Below are positions 28,916-37,680 of a stretch of DNA of 39,911 nt, piece by piece. Under the pieces are notes generated by a model. The model was not told the DNA's origin, made no database searches, and saw only the letters and a list, made by a program, of their open reading frames with translations. This DNA comes from Acetobacteraceae bacterium (GTDB taxonomy: Bacteria > Pseudomonadota > Alphaproteobacteria > Acetobacterales > Acetobacteraceae), in the NCBI GenBank assembly GCA_025360065.1, contig JANYCX010000089.1:1-39911 (forward strand). The letters run 5' to 3'. The first letter of the stretch is position 1, and every line of letters starts with the position of its first letter. The position numbers and the translations under genes were made by a program.

Positions 28916-29260
28916 ATGCAATACATGCTGTTGATCTACGGAAACGAAGCCGCGATGGCGGCCTCCACTGTTCCCCAAGCCGAGGCTTATGCCCCGTGGA
29001 TTGCCTATACCAAGGCACTCAAGGATGCCGGCGTCATGGTGGCGGGCGACCCGCTGGCGCCAACCGCGACCGCGACCACGGTGCGCAATCATGGCGGCAA
29101 GCGCCAGGTCCAGGACGGCCCGTTCGCCGAAACCAAGGAACAATTGGGCGGCTATTACCTGATTGACGTCGCCGGGCTCGACGCCGCACTCGACTGGGCC
29201 GCGAAATGCCCCGGTGCCGCCTATGGCAGCATCGAGGTCCGCCCGGTTGGCATGATGTAA
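28916..29260 (+). CDS. YciI-like (YCII/DGPF) domain protein
   Basis: MQYMLLIYGNEA...GGKRQVQDGPFAETKEQLGGYYLIDVAGLDAALDWAAKCPGAAYGSIEVRPV; DGPF motif. Confidence 0.93.
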   Translation: MQYMLLIYGNEAAMAASTVPQAEAYAPWIAYTKALKDAGVMVAGDPLAPTATATTVRNHGGKRQVQDGPFAETKEQLGGYYLIDVAGLDAALDWAAKCPGAAYGSIEVRPVGMM

Positions 29261-30460
29261 ATGACCAGCGACCAGCCGGCCCAGGATGCGGTGGCGCAGG
29301 TCGCCCGCGCCTCCTATGGCCGGCTGGTCGCCTGGCTCGCGGCGCGGTCGGGGGACATCGCAACGGCTGAGGATGCGCTGGCGGATGCGCTCGGGCGGGC
29401 GCTTGAAACCTGGCCACGCGATGGCGTGCCCGACAAACCGGAGGCCTGGCTGATGAAGGTGGCCAAACGCCGGATGATCGATCATGCCCGCCGCCAACGG
29501 GTGCGACGTGAAGCGACGACAACGCTGGTGCTACTGTCCGAGGAACGCGGCCAGACGACGCAAGGCTTCCCCGATGACCGGTTGAAGCTGCTTTTCGTCT
29601 GCGCCCATCCGGCTATTGCGCCCGACCTTCATACCAAGCTGATGCTGCAGACCGTGCTCGGCCTTGATGCCGCCACCATCGCGGCGGCGTTTTTGGAAAT
29701 CCCCGCAACGCTGCGGCAAAGCCTGTGGCGGGCGAAAGTGAAAATCCGCGCCGCAGGGATCGGGTTTCATGTGCCCGATGCGGCGGAACTGCCGGACCGG
29801 CTCGCCGCGGTGCTGGAGGCGATCTATGCCGCCTATGGCACGGGCTGGGACGATTGGGCCGGGCTGCATGCCGGCCTTGCCGGTGAGGCAATCTGGCTGG
29901 CGCGGCTGCTCGCCGAGTTGTTGCCCGATGCGGCCGAGGCGCATGGCCTGCTGGCGCTGCTGCTGTTTATTGAGGCCCGCAAGCCGGCACGCCGCGATGC
30001 AGACGGCTGTTTTGTGCCGCTCTCGGCGCAGGATACCGCCATGTGGTCGGGCGATATGCTGGCTGAGGCGGAGGCCAGCCTGCATGTGGCCGCCGCCCTC
30101 GCCAGGCCGGGCCGGTTCCAGCTGGAAGCCGCCATCCAGGCCGTGCACGCCGATCGGCGCCGGACCGGACGGGTCGATCGCGACAGCATCGCGTTGCTCT
30201 ATGAAGGGCTCTATGCCGCCGCGCCGACCACCGGGGTGGCGGTTGCGCGGGCGGCTGCGGTTGGCGAAGCGCTTGGTGCCGAAGCGGCCAGAACGTTGCT
30301 GGGTCAACTTTCACCGGATGCCATCGCGACCTATCAGCCCTACTGGGTGTTGCGGGCGCATCTCGGGCTGGATCGGGCCGATGCCCTCACCCGCGCATTG
30401 GCGCTTACCGCCGACCCGGCGGCACGGGGGCTGCTGATCCAACGCTGGGGGGATGGCTAA
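29261..30460 (+). CDS. RNA polymerase ECF sigma factor, ECF42-like with long C-terminal extension (DUF6596/TPR-like)
   Basis: VAQVARASYGRLVAWLAARSGDIATAEDALADALGRALETWPRDGVPDKPEAWLMKVAKRRMIDHARR; C-terminal ...LLYEGLYAAAPTTGVAVARAAAVGEALG; ATG directly abuts the DGPF stop. Confidence 0.9.
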   Translation: MTSDQPAQDAVAQVARASYGRLVAWLAARSGDIATAEDALADALGRALETWPRDGVPDKPEAWLMKVAKRRMIDHARRQRVRREATTTLVLLSEERGQTTQGFPDDRLKLLFVCAHPAIAPDLHTKLMLQTVLGLDAATIAAAFLEIPATLRQSLWRAKVKIRAAGIGFHVPDAAELPDRLAAVLEAIYAAYGTGWDDWAGLHAGLAGEAIWLARLLAELLPDAAEAHGLLALLLFIEARKPARRDADGCFVPLSAQDTAMWSGDMLAEAEASLHVAAALARPGRFQLEAAIQAVHADRRRTGRVDRDSIALLYEGLYAAAPTTGVAVARAAAVGEALGAEAARTLLGQLSPDAIATYQPYWVLRAHLGLDRADALTRALALTADPAARGLLIQRWGDG

Positions 30461-31278
30461 CCTCGCCGCCAAATATCCCCCTCCGCACGCGCCCGGCCTT
30501 CATCCCGCAATTTCTCCAGATGCGCCACCACACTGCGTTCGGCCATCCGATGCAGGCGCGGATCGACCTGGGCATAAAGCACCAACACCATTTCGCCAGG
30601 GGTTTTCGGCCCGGTTGCCAAGCAGGCCAGGATCGCGTCCTCGCGCTGGGTGCGATGCACCAGCAATCCGCGCACGAAAGCGTGCGGCCGGGTGATCGGT
30701 GGGCCGTGGCCGGGCAGGTACATGGTGTCGTCGGGCCGGGCGAGCAGTTTGCGCAGGCTTTCGAAATAATGGGTCATGTTGCCGTTGGGCGGGCTGACCA
30801 CGCTGGTTGACCACGACATCACATGGTCGGCGGAAAACACCACCCCACCCGGACCGGCAAAGCAAATATGGTCAGCTGCATGGCCTGGCGTGTGCAATGC
30901 AGTCCAGCCGGCAACCACATCGCCTTCGGACAGGCCGATATCGGGCTCAAAGCGGTCATCCTGCGGGGTGTGCCAGCCATACACCTTCGCGCCAGTGGCG
31001 GCCTTCATCGCCGGCAGGCCGTCAACATGATCGGCATGGCTGTGGCTGAATAAAATCCGCGCCACGCGGCCGCCGGTCGCCGCCAGCACCGCCTGCAAGT
31101 GCACAGCACTTTCCGGGCCGGGGTCGAGCACGGAAAACCCGTCATCACCCTCAATCAGATAGGTGTTGGTGCCGCGATAGGTCATCGGTCCCGGATTGGG
31201 CGCGACGATGCGGGAAATGCCTGGGGCGACCGGCATCGGCACGCCGCGCGGTGGTTCGGGTTCGGTCAGGAAGGACAT
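30457..31278 (-). CDS. MBL-fold metallo-hydrolase (LACTB2-like)
   Basis: ILFSHSHADHVDGLPAMKAATGA, HTPGHAADHICF, FSADHVM, LPGHGPPI: metallo-beta-lactamase motifs. Start at 31278; longer ORF is an artefact. Confidence 0.9.
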   Translation of the reverse strand: MSFLTEPEPPRGVPMPVAPGISRIVAPNPGPMTYRGTNTYLIEGDDGFSVLDPGPESAVHLQAVLAATGGRVARILFSHSHADHVDGLPAMKAATGAKVYGWHTPQDDRFEPDIGLSEGDVVAGWTALHTPGHAADHICFAGPGGVVFSADHVMSWSTSVVSPPNGNMTHYFESLRKLLARPDDTMYLPGHGPPITRPHAFVRGLLVHRTQREDAILACLATGPKTPGEMVLVLYAQVDPRLHRMAERSVVAHLEKLRDEGRARAEGDIWRRG

Positions 31279-31380
31279 GGCGCGCCTCTCGCGATTTTTT
31301 CCAGGGTTTGCCGCATCGTCGCGGTTTCGGCAACCGCGCCGCCATGCTTCTATGGTTCTCAGACACCACAGGAGCAGGCC

Positions 31381-32199
31381 ATGAAGATTTTTATCTCCGC
31401 CGATATCGAAGGCGTTGCCGGCGTGGTGGTGCCCGCGCAGGGCGCGCCGGGGAATGTGGAGTACGAGCGCGCCCGCCGGTTGATGACCGAGGAGGTCAAC
31501 GCCGCCATCGCCGGCGCCTATGATGGCGGTGCGACCGAGGTGGTGGTCAATGACAGCCATGGCCCGATGATCAACCTTCTGCCCGAGTTGCTCGACCCGC
31601 GTGCCGATCTGATCCTTGGGCGACCGAAGCCGACCTATATGTGCGCTGGCCTGGACAGCAGTTTCGCGGCGGTGTTTTTCACCGGCTATCACAGCGGCGC
31701 CGGGCAAAACGGGGTGCTGTCCCATACCGTGAACGGGTTCGCCTTCACCGGCATCCGGGTCAACAAAATCGATTGCGCGGAAGCGACGTTGTACGGCGCT
31801 TATGCTGGCAGCCTCGGGGTTCCGGTGGCGCTGCTGACCGGCGATGACCAGCTCCAGCGGCAATGCGCCGCGCTGTTCCCCGGCGCGCAGATGGCGGTAG
31901 TGAAAACCGCCCTTGGTCAGCGCGCGGCACGGGCGATGTCGCCCACCAACGCCCACGCGCTGATCCGGTCAGCGGCATCGGCGGCGCTGCGGGGACTTAC
32001 CACCTGCGAGCCTTATGTGATCGGCGGACCTTACAAGCTCGAGCTTGATCTTTCGAGCGTGGCACTGGCCGATCTGGTCGCCGGCATTCCGGTCGCGACC
32101 CGCATCGCGCCGCGCACCGTGGGCTTCAAGGCGCCGACCATGGCAGGGGTGATCGGCTGGATCGGCGCGGTTGGCGCAATGTCGGCGCAAATGCGGTAA
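31381..32199 (+). CDS. M55 family metallopeptidase (DppA-like D-aminopeptidase)
   Basis: MKIFISADIEGVAGVV, GATEVVVNDSHGPMINLLPELLDPRADLILG, VFFTGYHSGAGQNGVLSHT. ATG at 31381 after AGGAG. Confidence 0.92.
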   Translation: MKIFISADIEGVAGVVVPAQGAPGNVEYERARRLMTEEVNAAIAGAYDGGATEVVVNDSHGPMINLLPELLDPRADLILGRPKPTYMCAGLDSSFAAVFFTGYHSGAGQNGVLSHTVNGFAFTGIRVNKIDCAEATLYGAYAGSLGVPVALLTGDDQLQRQCAALFPGAQMAVVKTALGQRAARAMSPTNAHALIRSAASAALRGLTTCEPYVIGGPYKLELDLSSVALADLVAGIPVATRIAPRTVGFKAPTMAGVIGWIGAVGAMSAQMR

Positions 32200-32208
32200 T
32201 CACGCCCG

Positions 32209-32925
32209 ATGGAGCCGGCCGAATACGCAATGATGGACGAGGCCGAAGGCGCGATGTGGTGGTATCGCGCCCTGCATGCGCGGCTATCCGATCGGTTGGC
32301 CGGAATTGGTGGACCGATCCTCGATGCCGGCTGCGGCACTGGCGGCTTGCTGGCACGGCTGGGGGCGCGGTTGGGGGCTGCGGATTGGTATGGGGTGGAA
32401 TTCGATCAGGATGCTGCGGCGCGGGCCGCCGGGAAATCGACGGCCCGCATCGCCCGCGGCACGGTGAACGCACTCCCGTTTGCCGATGCGTGCTTTGCAG
32501 CCCTGGTGTCAGCCGATGTGCTGTGCCACGCAGCGGTTGATCCCCCCACTGCCCTTGCCGAGTTCCACCGCGTGTTACGGCCGGGCGGGATGCTGGTGCT
32601 GAACCTGCCCGCCTATCAATGGTTGGCATCCGCGCATGATCGTCGGGTGCACAACGCCAGGCGCTACGCGGCCGGCGGGGTGCGCCGCGCCCTCATTACC
32701 GCAGGCTTCAGCAATGTTCGTGTGCGTTACTGGAATTTCCTGCTGTTGCCGCTGATGATCGTGCAGCGCAAGCTGCTCGCCAGCGCCGACGATGCCGCAT
32801 CCGACGTTGCCGCGTTTCCGCCGTGGTTGGATGCGATGCTGTTTGGTATAACAGAACTGGAGCGCGCGGTGCCCCTGCCATGGCCCGCCGGCGGGTCCAT
32901 TTTGGCGACCGCCGACCGTGTATGA
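32209..32925 (+). CDS. Class I SAM-dependent methyltransferase
   Basis: ILDAGCGTGGLLARLG, ALVSADVLCHAAVDPPTALAEFHRVLRPGGMLVLNLPAYQWL. Confidence 0.87.
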   Translation: MEPAEYAMMDEAEGAMWWYRALHARLSDRLAGIGGPILDAGCGTGGLLARLGARLGAADWYGVEFDQDAAARAAGKSTARIARGTVNALPFADACFAALVSADVLCHAAVDPPTALAEFHRVLRPGGMLVLNLPAYQWLASAHDRRVHNARRYAAGGVRRALITAGFSNVRVRYWNFLLLPLMIVQRKLLASADDAASDVAAFPPWLDAMLFGITELERAVPLPWPAGGSILATADRV

Positions 32926-32947
32926 TTTTTCCAAGGATGTTGCTTTG

Positions 32948-33916
32948 ATGCCGAATTCCGTCGCCGTTGCTACCTGCGGACTAACCATTGTCGTTCCGGT
33001 TTATCGCGGTGCGGCCACCGTCGGGTTGCTGGTCGATGCCCTGTCGCGGCTGCATCCCGAAGGCGGGATGGAGGTCATTCTGGTCAATGACGGCAGCCCG
33101 GATAATTCCGCCGAGGTGTGCCGCGCCCTGCTCGGCACCACCGATATGCCGGTGGTCTATGTCGAGCACACAAGGAATTTCGGCGAGCATAATGCAGTGA
33201 TGAGCGGGCTGCGGCTCGCCCGTGGCGCCTATGTCATCACCATGGATGACGATCTGCAAAACCCGCCCGAGGAAGTGGTGAAACTCTATGACCATGCCCG
33301 CAACGGCGCCTGGGATGTGGTTTACACCCGCTATGCCAGCAAGAAGCACGCGGTGTGGCGCAATCTCGGCAGCAGGTTCGCCAACCAGGTTGCCGACTGG
33401 CTGCTGGACAAGCCGAAAGGGCTTTATTTGTCGTCGTTCCGCTGCATGTCGCACATGGTGGTGCAGAGCGTCACCGCCTATCACGGGCCGTACCCGTATG
33501 TTGACGGGCTGATCATGCAGGTCACCCAGCGCATCGACAGCGTCGAGGTTTTGCATCTGCCGCGCGCCGAGGGACGGTCAAACTACACCATCACCAGGCT
33601 GGTGCGGCTGTGGCTCAACCTTGCCACCAGCTTTTCGCTGGCGCCGCTGCGTATGGCGATTTTCGCCGGCATCGGCATGGCGATGCTTGGCACAATTGGC
33701 GCGGTGGCGACCATTGTGGAGGCACTGACCATCCATGCGACGCCCTCCGGCTGGGCGTCCACCATGACAGTGTTGCTGCTGGTCGCCGGGGTGCAGTCGA
33801 TTATCCTCGGCGTGATGGGGGAATATCTCGGGCGGACGTTTTTGTCGGCCAATGGCAAGCCGCAGGGCACGGTGCGCATCATTGAACGCAGCCCGAATGC
33901 GCGGGGCGCGGCATGA
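32948..33916 (+). CDS. Family 2 glycosyltransferase, polyprenyl-phosphate type (ArnC/GtrB/DPM1-like) with C-terminal TM helices
   Basis: LTIVVPVYRGAATVGLLVDAL...VILVNDGSPDNS...GLRLARGAYVITMDDDLQNPPEEV...GSRFANQVADWLLDKP; two C-terminal hydrophobic helices. Start 32948 (AAGGA RBS) or 32918 (GTG). Confidence 0.9.
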   Translation: MPNSVAVATCGLTIVVPVYRGAATVGLLVDALSRLHPEGGMEVILVNDGSPDNSAEVCRALLGTTDMPVVYVEHTRNFGEHNAVMSGLRLARGAYVITMDDDLQNPPEEVVKLYDHARNGAWDVVYTRYASKKHAVWRNLGSRFANQVADWLLDKPKGLYLSSFRCMSHMVVQSVTAYHGPYPYVDGLIMQVTQRIDSVEVLHLPRAEGRSNYTITRLVRLWLNLATSFSLAPLRMAIFAGIGMAMLGTIGAVATIVEALTIHATPSGWASTMTVLLLVAGVQSIILGVMGEYLGRTFLSANGKPQGTVRIIERSPNARGAA

Positions 33917-34248
33917 CACCCTACTGGCTGTCCCTGGCGGCGGCGATCACCACGACGCTGTTTGGCCAAACCCTGCTGAAAAAGGGTGTCTCGGCCGGGG
34001 ATTTCGTCGCCCAGTTGTTTCACTGGAGCACGATGCTGGGGCTGATGCTCTATGGTGGCGCGGCAATCCTTTACATCGTGGCGCTGCGTCGTATCCCGAT
34101 GTCGGTGGCGCTGCCCTGCACAGCGCTTTCCTATTTCTTCGCCGCGGCAATCGGACATTTCATGTTCGGCGAACCGTTTGGCTGGATGCATGTCGGTGCG
34201 TTGGTGCTGATCACCAGTGGCGTGCTGATGCTGGCCTTCGCAAACTGA
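33913..34248 (+). CDS. SMR/EamA-like small multidrug-resistance-type transporter (ArnE/F-like size)
   Basis: 111 aa, four predicted TM segments, LYIVALRRIPMSVALPCTALSYFFAAAIGHFMFGEPFGWMHVGALVLITSGVLML; ATGA overlap with GT2. Confidence 0.82.
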   Translation: MTPYWLSLAAAITTTLFGQTLLKKGVSAGDFVAQLFHWSTMLGLMLYGGAAILYIVALRRIPMSVALPCTALSYFFAAAIGHFMFGEPFGWMHVGALVLITSGVLMLAFAN

Positions 34249-34249
34249 G

Positions 34250-34882
34250 ATGATTGACCGCCATGTTCTGCCGATGCTGAGCCGGATGCTGTCACCGGTC
34301 GCGGGCGGGCTGGTGCGGCTGGGTGCCACCGCCGACGCGATCACCGCTGTCGGGCTGTGCCTGGGGCTTGCGGCGGCGGGATTGATTGCGGCGGGCCAGT
34401 ATCAGGCGGGGCTCGCTGCCTTCATCGCCAACCGCCTGTGCGATGGGTTGGACGGCGCGGTGGCACGGCGCCTGGGCCCGACCGACCGGGGCGCATTCAT
34501 CGATATCGCCTGGGACTTTGTGGTTTACGCCGCCCTGCCCTTCGGCTTTGCGTGGGCCGACCCGGCCAGCAACGCTTTGCCGGCGGCAGCGCTGCTGTTT
34601 GGCTTTATGGGCACCGCGAGCAGTTTCCTCGGCTTTGCCATCATCGCCGCCAAGCGCGGGATGACCAGCGCGGCTTATCCGACCAAAGGATTTTACTACC
34701 TCGGTGGTCTGACCGAGGGCAGCGAGACGATCGGGTTTTTCGTCGCGGTTTGCCTTTGCCCGGCCTGGTTCGGGCCGCTGGCCTGGGCTTACGCTGCCTT
34801 GTGCGGGCTGACTACGGTGACGCGATGGGTAGGCGGGATCGCGGCGTTTACATCTTTACCAGCCCCGCCGCCTGGTGATTGA
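34250..34882 (+). CDS. CDP-alcohol phosphatidyltransferase family protein
   Basis: RLCDGLDGAVARRLGPTDRGAFIDIAWD approximates the CDP-OH-P motif DxxDGxxAR...GxxxDxxxD; multiple TM segments. Confidence 0.87.
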   Translation: MIDRHVLPMLSRMLSPVAGGLVRLGATADAITAVGLCLGLAAAGLIAAGQYQAGLAAFIANRLCDGLDGAVARRLGPTDRGAFIDIAWDFVVYAALPFGFAWADPASNALPAAALLFGFMGTASSFLGFAIIAAKRGMTSAAYPTKGFYYLGGLTEGSETIGFFVAVCLCPAWFGPLAWAYAALCGLTTVTRWVGGIAAFTSLPAPPPGD

Positions 34883-36623
34883 ACAGCTCCCGATAAATCC
34901 CGCCGCGCCGCATCAACGCATCATGGGTGCCCTCTTCCACCACCCGGCCGCGATCGAACACCAGGATGCGGTCCATCGTGCGCACCGTAGACAGTCGATG
35001 CGCGATGACGATGCTGGTGCGGTCCCGCATCAAGTCCTGCATCGCCTCCTGGATCAGCACCTCGGAATGGCTGTCCAGGCTCGATGTCGCCTCGTCCAGA
35101 ATCAGGATCGGCGCATTGGCAAGGAAGGCGCGGGCGAGCGCGACCCGCTGGCGCTCACCGCCTGACAGTTTCACCCCGCGTTCACCGACCATCGTTGCGT
35201 AGCCGCGCGGCAGGGACATAATGAAATCATGCGCGCGGGCCTGTTGCGCAGCCAGTTCGATCTCGGCCTGGCTGGCGGTTGGGCGGGCATAGGCGATGTT
35301 TTCGGCCAAGCTGCGATGGAACAGCAACGGTTCCTGCGCCACCATGGCAATCCGGGCGCGCAGGCTGGCCTGGGTTGCGTCCGCAATCGGTTGCCCGTCG
35401 ATGAGGATCTGTCCTGCTGTTGTATCGTAAAGCCGCTGGATCAGCTTGACGAACGTGGTTTTGCCCGACCCGGAATGGCCCACCAGCCCGATGCGTTCAC
35501 CGGCCGCGATCGTGAGCGAGAGATGATCGTAGAGCGGCGTGGTATGGCCGCCATAGCGGAAGGTGACATCGTCGAAGCGGATCTCGCCCCGTGGAACCTG
35601 CAAGATCGTGGCGCCAGGGCGATCGCTGACCGACACGGCTTCACTGTGCAGCGCGACCATTTCATCCATATCGTTGACGCAGCGTTGCAGGTTCGAAATC
35701 TGGTGCCCGACTTCGCGCAGATAGCCATGCACAACGAAGTAGGCGGTGAGCACGAAGGTCACATCGCCAGGGGTTGCGGCCCCCTGCCACCATTCGAACA
35801 GCACCGCGCCGACAATCATCGTGCGCAACGCCAGCAAGGCCGCCATTTGCGCGGTGCCGCTATTGGTGCCGCGGGTCCAGTTCCGTTTGGTACGGCGCTG
35901 CCATTTCGTCAGTACGCCGGACAGCACCGCATCTTCGCGGTCTTCGGCGGCGAAGCCCTTCACCACCGCGTTGCAACTGATCGCGTCTGACAGCGCGCCG
36001 CCGATCCGGCTATCCCAGCGATTAGACAGCCGGGCAGCGGGCGCGACGTAAAATATCGTGGTGGTGACGGCAAGGATCAGGAACAGGATCGCGCCAACCA
36101 GCACGATCCCCCCCATCATCGGCCAGCGCAGACCGAGCATGGCGGCCGAGGCAAACAGCACGAACACTGCCGGGATCAACGACAGCACGACCGTATCGTT
36201 CAGCAGATCGATCGCCCACATGCCGCGTGAAATACGCCGCACCACAGACCCGGCGAAGCTGTTGGCATGCCAATCAGTGGCGAAACGTTGCACCAGGCCA
36301 AACGCCTCCTGGGCTGCCGAGCGCATCATCCGCGTGGTCAGGCGAATGATCGTGAGGAAGCCGAGATAACGAAAGCCGAGCAAAACCACGCCCAGCCCGG
36401 CCATGGCGGCAAGTGCCGCGATCGCCGCGTCGCGCCCAGCGGCGCGATCGGCGAGGGCCACCGCATCAACCAGCCGCCCGGCGAAAACCGGCATGGCGAG
36501 ATCGGCCGCTGTCGCACACAGCATGGCGAGCGTCGCGACGGCAAAGGTGAAAGGCTGCCGCCGCCACAAGGCGGCGGCGTAAGACAGTACGGCCTGAAAC
36601 GGCCGACGCGCTGATTCGGTCAC
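34848..36623 (-). CDS. ABC transporter ATP-binding protein/permease (half-transporter exporter)
   Basis: N-terminal six-TM domain; GLVGHSGSGKTTFVKLIQRLYDTTAGQILIDG, LSGGERQRVALARAFLANAPILILDEATSSLDSHSE. GTG start at 36623. Confidence 0.93.
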   Translation of the reverse strand: MTESARRPFQAVLSYAAALWRRQPFTFAVATLAMLCATAADLAMPVFAGRLVDAVALADRAAGRDAAIAALAAMAGLGVVLLGFRYLGFLTIIRLTTRMMRSAAQEAFGLVQRFATDWHANSFAGSVVRRISRGMWAIDLLNDTVVLSLIPAVFVLFASAAMLGLRWPMMGGIVLVGAILFLILAVTTTIFYVAPAARLSNRWDSRIGGALSDAISCNAVVKGFAAEDREDAVLSGVLTKWQRRTKRNWTRGTNSGTAQMAALLALRTMIVGAVLFEWWQGAATPGDVTFVLTAYFVVHGYLREVGHQISNLQRCVNDMDEMVALHSEAVSVSDRPGATILQVPRGEIRFDDVTFRYGGHTTPLYDHLSLTIAAGERIGLVGHSGSGKTTFVKLIQRLYDTTAGQILIDGQPIADATQASLRARIAMVAQEPLLFHRSLAENIAYARPTASQAEIELAAQQARAHDFIMSLPRGYATMVGERGVKLSGGERQRVALARAFLANAPILILDEATSSLDSHSEVLIQEAMQDLMRDRTSIVIAHRLSTVRTMDRILVFDRGRVVEEGTHDALMRRGGIYRELFNHQAAGLVKM

Positions 36624-36678
36624 GATATTAACGGCGCGACGTTGCCGCCGCGTCGATCCTGGTCAGGGGGAAAACAAG

Positions 36679-36698
36679 ATCAGCACAAAAGTGCTGAT
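36679..36698 (-). terminator. Hairpin with T-rich tail (terminator or attenuator)
   Basis: Perfect 8-bp stem ATCAGCAC-TTTT-GTGCTGAT followed on the minus strand by CTTGTTTTCCCC. Confidence 0.6.
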
Positions 36699-36708
36699 GG
36701 GCGGTGCG

Positions 36709-36753
36709 CTACGAGCGAACAGCCAGCGAGGGAATGGCGCGGATGGTCTGCAT
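36709..36753 (-). CDS. Candidate leader peptide MQTIRAIPSLAVRS
   Basis: ATG preceded by GAGGGAGACGTGC (SD-like) on the minus strand; 14 codons, stop 10 nt before the hairpin. Confidence 0.35.
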   Translation of the reverse strand: MQTIRAIPSLAVRS

Positions 36754-36854
36754 GCACGTCTCCCTCACATTGGGGTTTCTATCCGGCCAGGATGGCGCAG
36801 TATGGCACGGATTGCAAGACTAAATTGCAACCGCGCCACACTGTTGCTAAATTG

Positions 36855-37652
36855 TCACGTGCGTTTGGCTGGCACCCCAGTGCCGCCTGCCTGCCGGCCA
36901 CCATCAATCACCAACTGGGTGCCGGTGATGTCACCCGATAAATCCGAGCTCAGATACATCACCGCATTGGCGATTTCTTCCGGCGTCGCGTAGCGCCCGG
37001 TCGGGATGCCGGCGCGATAGGCTTCATGCACGGCTTCGGGGTTGTTGTGGTTCCGCTGGGTTTCGAGCGAGCGCATCATCCGGGTTTCCACCGGGCCCGG
37101 GCAGACCGCGTTGACCCTGACGCCATGCGACGCGACATCGCCGGACGCAACCTTGGTCAGGCCCAACACGCCGTGCTTGGACGCAACATAGGCCGCCATG
37201 CCGGGCGAGCCGACCAGGCCGGCGATCGAGGCGGTGTTAACGACGGTGCCCGAGCCTTGCGCGATCATCGTTGGCAGCACGTATTTCATGCCGAGAAACA
37301 CGCCCTTCAAGTTCACCGCAATCACCCGATCGAAGATGTCTTCCTCATACTCAGTGATTGGAATGACCGTGCCTTCGATCCCGGCATTGTTGAAGAAGCA
37401 ATCGATCCGGCCGAATGCTGCCAACGTCGCTGCGACATAGGCTTTGACATCGGCGGTCTTGGTGACATCGGCGCGCTGGAAGATCGCCTCGCCACCGGCG
37501 GCTTTAACCAGATCGGCGGTTTCCTGACCGAGGGCGGCATCGTGATCGACGATAACCACCTTGGCGCCGCGATCAGCGAAGCCAAGGGCGGTCGCCCGAC
37601 CAATCCCGCCGCCGCCACCGGTGATGATGGCAATTTTGTTGGTGAATTTCAT
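36855..37652 (-). CDS. SDR family NAD(P)-dependent oxidoreductase
   Basis: MKFTNKIAIITGGGGGIGRATALGF, NNAGIEG, YVASKHGVLGLTKVAS, VNAVCPGPVETRM. Confidence 0.94.
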   Translation of the reverse strand: MKFTNKIAIITGGGGGIGRATALGFADRGAKVVIVDHDAALGQETADLVKAAGGEAIFQRADVTKTADVKAYVAATLAAFGRIDCFFNNAGIEGTVIPITEYEEDIFDRVIAVNLKGVFLGMKYVLPTMIAQGSGTVVNTASIAGLVGSPGMAAYVASKHGVLGLTKVASGDVASHGVRVNAVCPGPVETRMMRSLETQRNHNNPEAVHEAYRAGIPTGRYATPEEIANAVMYLSSDLSGDITGTQLVIDGGRQAGGTGVPAKRT

Positions 37653-37680
37653 GGTTTGGTTTCTCCCGATTTTATGGGGC

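Noticed and set aside
31279-31956. N-terminal extension of the MBL-fold ORF (reported as 30457..31956)
   Set aside because: Overlaps the M55 gene on the other strand and has no domain content; the conserved MBL protein starts at MSFLTEPEPPRG (31278).
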